NCBI GenBank assembly: GCA_012934845.2
Contig: WNNJ02000646.1
Location: forward strand, 1 to 64,000
Reading direction: 5' to 3'
Source of the DNA: Pomphorhynchus laevis
Lineage: Eukaryota > Acanthocephala > Palaeacanthocephala > Echinorhynchida > Pomphorhynchidae
DNA length: 64,000 bases
In this document: positions 41,834 through 50,568 of the stretch, in pieces
Layout of the letters: each line of letters opens with the position of its first letter
Numbering within the stretch: the stretch's first letter is position 1
Notes under the pieces: generated by a model
What the model was told of the DNA's origin: nothing
The model's input: only the letters and a program-made list of their open reading frames with translations
The model's database searches: none
Program-made: the position numbers and the translations under genes

Positions 41834-42925
41834 GTTAGTTATCATTTAACTTATAACAATTTACTATTATTTATATTTAAATTTTAAATTTTGATTTGAT
41901 ACAAATATCAATTGTATAACATCTGATATAATTATTAATTATTTATAATTATTTATCTTTTTTGATTTATATATAGTTTAAACTATGTAAACTCTATTAT
42001 CTGATCTAATTATATAAATTAAGAAATGAAATAAACATTATTTTTTTCCAAACGATCAAAATTCTTTCAATTTTTAATCGTCTTTTATATGTAGCAAAAA
42101 ATATATTACTCTGAAGTCGCATTACTCCGAATAAATACGTTATTAAATATTTTGCAGTCGAAAAATAGAGAACTTGCTGCCATTTAATTATGAAATTTAA
42201 ACAGAATGAGATATTAAAAAGTTTGCTTACCTCAAATTGAATGCTTTACGATTAGATATTTTACAATAATTATATTTACACATCTCAATTTAGCATTTTT
42301 ATATAACGGATTTATATTTTTTAATCTCAGCAAAAGCATTAATTATATTCTTTAGTAACAATACACTAATTTTTTATGTAACTCTTTAACAAAATATATA
42401 CATCCAATATTAATATTATGAGCGGTAGAAATAATATCATCTGCGTATATATACCATCGATATTCTACTTGCAATATTTTCTCAATATAAATTACAATCG
42501 AGCCAAATTATAAAACCCAGACGTTCAAAGATGTTAACTTTAAATTGTAAGTACAACAGTATTTTTTAACACTTTACAAAATTTCAACTCCGTTAAAGCA
42601 AAACCCTTATTGTTTCATTTTACAAGTTTCTATTGTTGCTTTAAAACAACACACAGGGATTAGTCTTCGATATTATTGTTTGAGCAGATGTTGCTGTGGC
42701 TTAGAGAGTTTAAGTAATAAGGATAAGCGACACTATGGTGTACAGAAAACAATAGTTTTAACTTTGGGTAGGTTTACAATATATTTATTGTTTGTCAAAC
42801 ATTTTGATTGGTTTGTATTGACTGTATACTAACAGACAAAAATACATAATCATGAATAGTAAAATGTTTTAGAAAAATTTAGTCATCTTGTAATCAACTA
42901 ACTGCATAATTATTGCAATCAACGA

Positions 42926-43013
42926 ATATATATATATAAACTTTGATATAAAGTACTCAGTGAATTACAAACCTTTTGAGAAGGATAACTTATCTGTTAT
43001 TTACGAAAACAAG
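42926..43013 (+). promoter_or_regulatory. Orphan promoter and 5' UTR exon, copy 6
   Basis: TATA box, initiator (A at 42959), 55-base exon 42959-43013 and donor GTAAGC at 43014 are all present, but the array stops about 44 bases later and no coding exon follows. If active, transcription would run into the short unit fragment and the Penelope-like element to the right. Confidence 0.65.
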
Positions 43014-43057
43014 GTAAGCAGTTTAGATGAATCTATTTACATATTCAAATTATAATT

Positions 43058-43300
43058 ACATTCTTCAGTAACAATACACTTTTTTAAAATTTTTTTAACT
43101 ATTTAAAACTATTTAACTTTTTTAAAAATCATTTAACCAAATATATACATCCAATATTAATATTATGAGCGGTAGAAATAATATCATCTGCGTATATATA
43201 CCATCGATATTCTACTTGCAATATTTTCTCAATATAAATTACAATCGAGCCAAATTATAATACCCAGACGTTCAAAGATGCTAACTTTAAATAGTTTAAC
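43058..43300 (+). repeat. Displaced partial array unit at the right edge
   Basis: Directly after the array stops, a piece corresponding to unit positions about 10255-10445 (and 42350-42545) is repeated, beginning CTTCAGTAACAATACAC and running through ATGAGCGGTAGAAATAATAT and CCCAGACGTTCAAAGATG. It carries the CTTCAGTAAC form seen in units 3 and 5, plus a local rearrangement near 43080-43140. The next 120 bases are A/T-rich filler with short TTTAAATAG repeats and no gene. Confidence 0.85.
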
Positions 43301-45559
43301 TTTAAATAGATGTTAACATTAAATAGTTTTTAAATAGTTTGTGATGTTATAAATAATAATTGTATTGTAAGTAATACGACAAACAAATGTTTTTCATTAA
43401 ATATTAATAATAATTGTAACTGATATACCACAGGTGTAGTGTATCTAATACAATGTACATGCGGATTGCAATATATTGTAAAAACATATCAAATATTAAA
43501 AACTAGGTTTAAGCAACACATATATAATATACAGCATAATAGTCAAACTATATTTCATAAACATATTAGATTAATAGGACATGATATAGGATACTGTAAA
43601 TTATTTATTTTAGAACATATTATTGAAGAAAACATATCAATATTAAATCAAAAACTATTAGAAAAAGAAGATTTTTGGATTAAAACGCTTAATTCCATGT
43701 ACCCACTAGGATTGAATGACGTGGTACAAGGAATTGGCAGAAGTAGTATAATACATAATAAACAACTATATTATAATAATCCGGTTAAACGCAAACCAAG
43801 AAGTCATGGTGATAAAAGGAATAAGAAAAATAGAGTTAAAAATATTTAAAAAGATATGTATATAAATGAACAATTAGAAATATAAAAACAACTTTTAAGA
43901 GATAATAAGCTAAATGATGTTTTTGTAAATATAAGAAGTTTTTCTAAAGATATCATTTGTTCAATAAATCAAAAATTAATTAACGACTATGATATGCTAA
44001 GTTGTATAATAAACAGTTATTGTAATATAAAATACTATAATCGGACGATAAATGTTAATAATAAGAATAAAAAATATACACTGACCATACAATTCATTAA
44101 TAAATGTATAGATAACATAAATATAGGTAGACTTTTAAATAATTCTAAAAGTAAAGAAATAATAGGATTAGATTTAAGTAAATATATTCCTAAAATAAAG
44201 TATAAATTGTTACCGCCATAAGAACGAATTAAAGAATTAAAATCAATATGTAACGTTAATATTAATATCAATATCAGAAACTGAATGCAATTGCAAAAGT
44301 CTTAGTTTTGATAAAATAAATGAACATATATACTCATAATCTAGAATTAATTGAAAACAATGAATTGAGGTAAATGCTATCAAAAAGACAATTATAAATA
44401 TAGATTAAATAATAACAACGACAAGAATAAAATTTGCAATTCGTTATGTAATGACTTAAATGCTTACTTTGGTAAGCTGATTAATAGTAAAAGCTTAAAT
44501 ACATCAAAGATAAACATTTGGAAAGATTATATATTTGATAAAATTAAAAATAAAATTAATATATCAAACAATTATAAAAGGAAAGATCAAATTAATAAAG
44601 ATAGGTACACAGAAATTACTAAATTAAAGGATAACTAGATAATACAAGTCACTGTTCTATAATGGATAAAAAGGGTATAAAGGTTGAATCAGATAATAAA
44701 ACTATACCTATATTATATTAGAATCCAAAATTACATAAAAATCCAATAAAACCTCGGTTCGTATGTAGTGCTTTAAATGTACATTAAAACCACTTTCTGT
44801 TCATATGAATAAAATACTTAAAGTAATTAAAGCACACTTCAAAAAATATTGTAGGATAATCGAAATTAATACTAGTATAAAACACTATTTTAGTATTAAT
44901 TCTACGAAAGAATTTTTAGAACACACAAAAGGAATAAATTTTCAGAATATAAATACTTACGATAGAAAATTTAATAAATCTTATATTCGGAAAAAGATAT
45001 ACATATATATGTTATAATAACTATAACGCATATCTAACAAAAATTAAACCATCAAGTAAATATAAATACATGGATAAAACTGAATTAATAGAATCCTTAA
45101 ATATTTTAATAAATCAAAATTATTTAAAAGTAGGGACATCTATATTTAGACAAGTAAAAGGTGTTCCAATGGGAGATAATAGTAGACCAATTATAGCTGA
45201 CTTATTTTTAAGCATTATAGAATATGAATTTGTTCATTACTGTTTAAAAAATTAGTCTAAATTATATAAAGATATTAAATATATGTTTCGATATATTGAT
45301 GATATATGTGTATTTAATTCTAGCAATTTTTATTCAATAAGCGAACAAATTTATCCAGGTAGCCTCATTCTTAATAACACCAATAGTAATGATAAAGAAA
45401 GTATATATCTTGATATGAGCATTAAATTAACATCAATTAAAACTACTTTTAATTTATATCGTAAAGATGACATATTTAAATTTACAAGAAACATATTTTT
45501 GCATGAACATTACATGCATACCATGTAATATAATACATTAAATAATGAAATTTTAAGAA

Positions 45560-46055
45560 TTGCAACAATTTCTAACGATATTGGCTTTTTTGAATTTATT
45601 TAAAAATTTAATAGACACGTATTTTAAATTAGGTTACTATAAAAATATTATCAAACAGAAAATAGTTAAATACATAAATCAACACAATAATATTAAAAAT
45701 AAATTTAAAATCATTACCGGAAAATATTTATGGATGGATAATAAATAATATTATTTGTGTTATAATAAGATACTATATAATTAAATTTAATAAGAGGAAA
45801 TACGTCCTTGCAACAATATGTAATGATATTCGCATTCTTCAAAATATTTAAATAATTTAATAGATACATATTTTAAAGTAGGTTACTATAAAAATAACAT
45901 CAAGCAGAAAATAGTAAAATATATAGATCAACACAATAATATAAAGAATAAATTTAAACTCTTAAGTGGCAAATTTTTATAGATGGATAATAAATAATAT
46001 ACTTTGTATTAGAATAAGATACTAGATAGTTATTTCAGAGGAAATACATCATTAG
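45560..46055 (+). repeat. 249-bp tandem duplication at the 3' end of the Penelope-like element
   Basis: The C-terminal coding end and start of the tail occur twice: GGTTACTATAAAAATA at 45632 and 45881, and the GATGGATAATAAATAATA segment near 45731 and 45980, both exactly 249 apart. The two halves have diverged noticeably. Tandem or partially duplicated ends (pseudo-LTRs) are known for Penelope-like elements. Confidence 0.8.
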
Positions 46056-46060
46056 CATGT

Positions 46061-46140
46061 ATTTGGCCCCGCTGCTATGCTGGCTAGAGGAGTTAGGGGC
46101 CGAAACCTGATATCATAGCAGTTCCTCCTGATGACCTCTA
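46061..46140 (+). other. Structured tail segment of the Penelope-like element
   Basis: GGCCCC (46065-46070) can pair with GGGGCC (46096-46101), and CTGCTATG (46072-46079) with CATAGCAG (46114-46121). The two stems interleave, so together they would form a pseudoknot. TAGAGG (46085-46090) can also pair with CCTCTA (46135-46140). GAAAC (46102-46106) and CTGATGA (46128-46134) resemble hammerhead ribozyme boxes, but they are in an order and spacing that fit no known hammerhead type, so no ribozyme is called. The array-unit relics keep the CTGCTATG pairing with one G-U, but not the GGCCCC stem. Confidence 0.45.
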
Positions 46141-46278
46141 ATTCTTATTCTGATACAACGTCTGTTATTTATTAGTCAATTCATAAAAATGACGTTTATT
46201 TTAAATTTAAATTTTTTATTTTTAATTGATCTAAATTATAAAAATTCCTAATAACAATTATTTATTATAATATTTAAT

Positions 46279-46365
46279 TATTAAATTTTGATTTAGTATT
46301 ATTATGTTTTGTTTAGTTTATAATTATATTAAATACGTAGACTTAGTTAGCTGATTTGATCTGTT
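46279..46365 (+). repeat. Block shared with the array unit in inverted orientation
   Basis: This ~87-bp segment matches the reverse complement of the unit near 8271-8367: both read through ATTAAATTTTG, TTATTATGTTTTGTTTA and GTTAGCTGATTTGAT, with modest divergence. Confidence 0.7.
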
Positions 46366-46371
46366 ATAGCA

Positions 46372-46508
46372 AAACCCTTATTGTTTCATTTTACAAGTTT
46401 CTATTGTTGTTTAAAAACAATACAAAGGGATTAGTCTTTGATATTATTGTTTGAGCAGATGTTACTCGGGCATAGTGAGTTAAAGTAATAGTGATAAGCG
46501 ACACGAAT
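46372..46508 (+). repeat. Block shared with the array gene's upstream region
   Basis: It matches unit positions about 10499-10640 in the same orientation, at roughly 85-90% identity by eye (CCCTTATTGTTTCATTTTAC, GATATTATTGTTTGAGCAGA, GATAAGCGACAC). In the array it lies 220-360 bases upstream of the transcription start. Here no TATA box or exon follows. Confidence 0.75.
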
Positions 46509-46613
46509 TAATTTATAATAAAATGTTTTTAAATGAAATAGGTCAATGAAATACAGTGTAATTACAAAAATTTTATGTTATTTCAACTAATTTATTTTAA
46601 TTAATAATTTTTG

Positions 46614-47366
46614 AATTTCAATACAACTTTTTAATTAACACGATCAGGGAAATATAAATCTGCATGCTTTTTTACAACCACAGACACATAGCCTCCAATG
46701 AGGTGTTTAGACTTTAGCCTACTCATCACTACTGGGTGGTCTCCTCAGTGGCCATGTAGCTACACAACTTCGACATTACTGACTCCTCAGTAAACCTCTA
46801 AATGAAAGTCACCAGCGCAAATGCTAAATTTTTCATCACTTCACATATAGTGGTTATATGAATTTCAACTCTTGGTGACGTAATATTAAATACGAAAGAA
46901 TTTCATACAACATTTTTATTAACACGAACAGGAAAGTATAAATCCGCATGCTTTTTACAACCTTCATCGAAAAGCTTAACCCGTAATCAGCTTTTATAGT
47001 AAGCTGATTAATGAAGGAACGATAGCACACGTGCTATCCTGTGAAGTCACTGCTTAAGCAAACTATACCACATGTAAGGCTGGTCACCGGTGGAGGAGCG
47101 TGCGCTTAGTGAATTCCTTTCAGAGGTTTACTGAGGATTAAGTACTGTCGAAGTTGTGTAGCTACAGGGCCACACTGATGAGACCACCCTGTAGTCATGA
47201 GTAGACTAAGGTCGAAAGGCCTCATTAATAGGCGCATTCCAGGTTAGGCTTACGGACGAAGGTTGTAAAAAGCATGCAGCTTTATACTTTCCTGATCGTG
47301 TTAATTAAAAAAGTTGTATTGAAATTTTTTCTTATTAATATAACGTCACCAGTAATTTTCAATATT
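46614..47366. mobile_element. Fold-back inverted-repeat element, non-autonomous
   Basis: The left arm (46614 to about 46808) begins AATTTCAATACAACTTTTT. It is matched in reverse by the right arm (about 47123-47326), including ACACGATCAGG/CCTGATCGTG, CTACACAACTTCGAC and CTCAGTAAACCTCT. A second left-type end lies inside (46858-46975) and pairs with the right end plus its outer flank to about 47366 (GGTGACG.../...CGTCACC). The result is a nested, three-armed structure, as if two related elements inserted together. No transposase frame is present. Target-site duplications could not be settled. Confidence 0.75.
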
Positions 47367-47391
47367 TGAATTCATTAAATTTTCTCGCATT

Positions 47392-48525
47392 TTGAAAACT
47401 TCAACTACACCAATTTATTTTAAAATTCTAGCGAAGCGTATTTCTGCTGATTTGCAGTATGTGGCAGGCTGTGTTCAATTGTACTCTAGTCAACGTTGCG
47501 GTATCGAGTTGGCTATTCATTCAAAACGAGAACTATTTGAGGGTGACAGAAATTTGTGCAGACTGCAACTATATGCATGCAATGCGTTTAATCGTATAAA
47601 TCGTTTAGTCGCGTTAAATAAAGTGGACTTTGTATACCCTTCTTTATCAACTATACTACGGAATATGTATGGATGCCCCACTTTATTGATTGTCGATCGT
47701 GATTCCATAGATTCATCATGTGGGGCATTAAAATGGTTATGGGCAAAACCACTAGAAACTTCTGGTTATCGACTTACAAGGCTTCAATTTCACGATGCCC
47801 TTGCGACTAGATACGGTTGGTCTCTTCTACAACATCCAGATCAGTGTTTATGTGGCTTAGAGTTTAATCTGACCAATCTTTATCATGCAAAGTTGGTGGT
47901 ATGCCAATCGTGAGACACAACTTTGATCGTGACCTCTTAGAAGAGAACTCAAGAGTATTTGCAGTCCAGTTTCTCTAGAACCAATACTTCAGCCCATCCC
48001 ATAGGGAATACCTCTCGTTGCGAACTCATCTACTTCCGAACCAAACGCAAGGGTATATATTACTTGCCATGGGTTGTTTAGCATAAACAACCCATGGCAA
48101 GTAAACATATATAAATAAACATAATGTAAACATAAATAAACATATCTATATATAATCATCTTGATCCGTATTACTCAACATCAATGCCGCAAAATCACTT
48201 TAATTATCATGAACAGCGAAAAATCAGAAAATGTAGCGAGCGAATATCGAGATTTGAGAGGGCAAGGTTCTTCCCGTTGGTTTTTGCGACAAACGTTGGT
48301 GCCGGTGATACAACTATCAAGATCATGAGAAGAATGCGCTACCTTAAATCGGAGAAATTAGCACGTCCATACAACGAATGTATTCGGGACTTGATAATTA
48401 GAATTGGATTTGCACTTTCAAGGGCAGCATCATTAGAAATTCGGAGCACCCCATCTTCTCGAGCACAAGTGAAAATCCCATATCAAAGGTTTAGAGGGTC
48501 TGGGGCAGATCGTGAGTGACTGGAT
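47392..48525 (+). mobile_element. Decayed reverse-transcriptase relic
   Basis: An open frame at 47392-47913 contains a degraded palm motif (CNAFNRINR), YPSLSTILRNMYGCP, then LQFHDALATRYGWSL and CLCG. The adjoining frame continues CKVGGMPIVRHNFDRDLL, and 48184-48519 gives RFERARFFPLVFATNVGAG and RIGFALSRAASLEIRS. These blocks match, in order, the C-terminal half of a retroelement polyprotein common in invertebrate genomes (recalled pattern; clade not assigned). A central portion including the usual GTTQGDP region is missing and the frame changes. Probably related in type to the GC-rich relic in the array introns, but not the same copy. Confidence 0.65.
48060..48104. repeat. Perfect 21-bp inverted repeat with 3-base loop
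   Basis: TTACTTGCCATGGGTTGTTTA (48060-48080, shown here as 21 positions) is followed by GCA and its exact reverse complement to 48104. It lies inside the decayed reverse-transcriptase relic and would form a strong hairpin. Confidence 0.9.
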
Positions 48526-48657
48526 GCAAAGTGGAAAAGGTGTTTCTTTGTTCACCTTATATTGTTGCTCGCTATGGGATCTTTTATTACATTTAAAATG
48601 TTTTTACTTTGAATTCGTAATAAATTCACACTTATAACAAAAATTAATAATAAATTA

Positions 48658-50456
48658 TTAAACCAAATTCAACATCCTCTTCAGTTGTTCATGGCTACAT
48701 ATATAAAAAATGTCCCTGCTATTATTTCTAAATACAAGGGTATCTTTAGTCGAGAGTAATTCCAATCTGATGCAACAATTTAACATTGATGAACTTATAA
48801 TATCGCTATCCAGCATGCAGAATAACAAAGTTATTGGAACTGATAAACTAGCTGTGGAGCATCTAAAATCGTCCTTCGACACTCTTGGTTATTATTGGTG
48901 CTGGTTATTTAATTCAATATTCAACAGTAGTCAGCCTCTATCTTGCTGAAAACATTTTATTTTATAAATGCTGTATAAATGGCGCGGCGATGTAAACGAC
49001 CCAAATTCGTATCGAAGGATTGCTACGTCGAATCACACGTACAAATTCTACTTCTGGCTTTCCGACTGTTTAAATTTGCAGAGCTAATCTTACTAAGTGA
49101 GCGATATGGATTTCGTCCGGATAGGTCCACTCTAAAGGCTCTGGCTTCAGTTAAATGCGTCGTCCTAAACGTATAAGCACGCGTATGGACTGTTTGTCGA
49201 CTTTCCTGAAGCTTTCGATCGCATTATTAGAAAGATTCTTCGGCGGAAACTATTGCGTCTTTCTTCAAACTAATGAGATATTTGTCAATTCTATTTTTAA
49301 TATACTTTCGTCACACATTGTGAACATATTTAATGAGTCAGTGAGTTATTGACTCACTTTTTCACTCACTTTGTTTCATATTTCATGGGTCACATGCACT
49401 GACTACATTAAACATAAAATTAAAGTTCTCCAAGGCGATCATATCAGTCCTTTATTATTTTCTTTGTATATATGTGGTCATCTTTCATCATATTTACGTG
49501 TAAATGATACTCAGATAAACGTATTGTGACTTACCATTCTATCTCTGATATACAACTTACGTGCAACTATTTAACTTTGTATTGTTTCCTTAATTCTTTG
49601 GAGGTTAACATAAAGAAGACAAAAGTTGTTAAATTCAGACCCGGTGTGAAACTCAGCGGTCGGGATGTCTTATACGAATTTCTTAGTTGATTTCTCTAAC
49701 GACTCACATATTTAGGAGTTGTCATCACATCACGATGGACCTTCCATAAACATTTTGAGGACAAACTATGTAAATTGGTTACGGCATTACCTTATTCTAG
49801 AAGAGTATCAGCACCGTCTTATTGAGCGTTTGTCGATATTTTCGCATCATGCTAGAGCTCATCCTCACCTATGGTTTTGGTGTTATTTGAGGGGATTTAT
49901 CGGTACAGAATTTCAGCCAGTTAGATAAGGGAAAATTTTTGTTTTGGAAGAAATTTACAGGAATTTTCTGTAAAGTGCATTCAGCAATAACTGCCTTGCT
50001 TATTTAAAACCTTATGTCAGTCAACTATCAGGATCGTTGTTAGCTTCCACTCGCTCGTGCTTTTATAGCTCATAGGTCCCGATAAGATGCTCGATTATTA
50101 CGTCTCGACCATGTACATGTATAATCAACGTTACATTTGCAGTTAGATTGGATGCAACCGAATGCGCGTAGACGTTGTGTTCTATTCAGAGCTTGCCTCT
50201 ACGGTTACCATGACACAATTTGTGGCAATCCTATGAAGTTCCAGACCGATCAGAAAAGTGTGTCTACACATTCTGCGGAAAAGTTGCAAAGATCTGCTGC
50301 ATATTTTCAATTGCTCGAAGATAAATTCGTTTTTATATTTCGACAAACTTTTGTTGTCCTTTTGATGTCCTCTCAAGTTTCCGTCTATAACATTTACAGG
50401 CCTTATATAGAAATCGTGACCCTAGCAGCTTGTTACACTTTCGAATTAATAAAAAT
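48658..50456 (+). mobile_element. Decayed jockey/CR1-type LINE, reverse-transcriptase part
   Basis: Ordered fragments in changing frames: ISLSSMQNNKVIGTDKL (fingers), LSERYGFRPDRSTLKALASV, GLFVDFPEAFDRI (motif A, near 49180), IKVLQGDHISPLLF (motif B, near 49425), LNSLEVNIKKTKVVKF (near 49590) and LGVVITSRWTFHKHFEDKL (near 49715). The remainder to about 50456 is weaker. Many stops and frame changes separate the pieces, and the endonuclease part is absent. The relic ends about 110 bases from the stop codon of the opposite-strand paralogue gene. Confidence 0.75.
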
Positions 50457-50568
50457 TTAATTGTCAACGTTTCTTTTTATGAACATGTTCATTTACAGCT
50501 AAAATATAAACACTCTAGTTCAACACTAAAATCTCTAGTTCAACTCAATTTGTACAATCCAAATATTC

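Larger units (their letters stand above)
7441..43057 (+). repeat. Head-to-tail array of ~6.42-kb gene-bearing units
   Basis: The same sequence returns at a spacing of 6417-6423 bp. Exon 2 start codons are at 12312, 18729, 25148, 31572 and 37991; other landmarks repeat at the same spacing. The first unit begins inside exon 3 of the gene (at the codons for PASDPRLERG) and the last stops in intron 1, about 44 bases after the first splice donor. The array therefore spans about 35.6 kb, or 5.5 units, all in the same orientation. Units differ by only a few scattered substitutions and 1-4 base indels per kilobase. Several variants are shared by non-adjacent units, as expected from unequal crossing-over or gene conversion. 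The scattered differences argue against a simple assembly duplication. Confidence 0.97.
43420..46175 (+). mobile_element. Penelope-like retroelement with N-terminal GIY-YIG, decayed
   Basis: Domains in order: a GIY-YIG nuclease-like region (43430-43730) reading VVYLIQCTCGLQYI with a CxC pair, spaced histidines and a FWIKTLNSMYPLGLND end; a linker (43860-44220); then Penelope-type reverse transcriptase pieces: NPKLHKNPIKPRFV near 44725, GVPMGDNSRPIIADLFL near 45160, FRYIDDICVF near 45285 and YLDMSI near 45410; finally the C-terminal thumb-like segment and an A/T-rich tail. In classical Penelope elements the GIY-YIG domain is at the C-terminus. An N-terminal one with extra Cys/His matches the permuted branch (Naiad-like) described in invertebrates. 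The copy is broken at several places and is not expected to be active. A 249-bp duplication affects its 3' end. Confidence 0.8.

Noticed and set aside
7441-43057. Polydnavirus-type proviral segment array or other virus-derived locus
   Set aside because: No viral protein, circularisation motif or segment junction is recognisable; the gene has ordinary host promoter, introns and a host-like paralogue.
7441-43057. Assembly artefact producing false tandem copies
   Set aside because: Units differ by scattered substitutions, indels and private variants, and the edges are truncated at different points; still, exact copy number needs long reads.
46061-46140. Hammerhead ribozyme call
   Set aside because: GAAAC precedes CTGATGA by only about 20 bases and the stems do not fit type I, II or III; kept only as a structured-RNA candidate.
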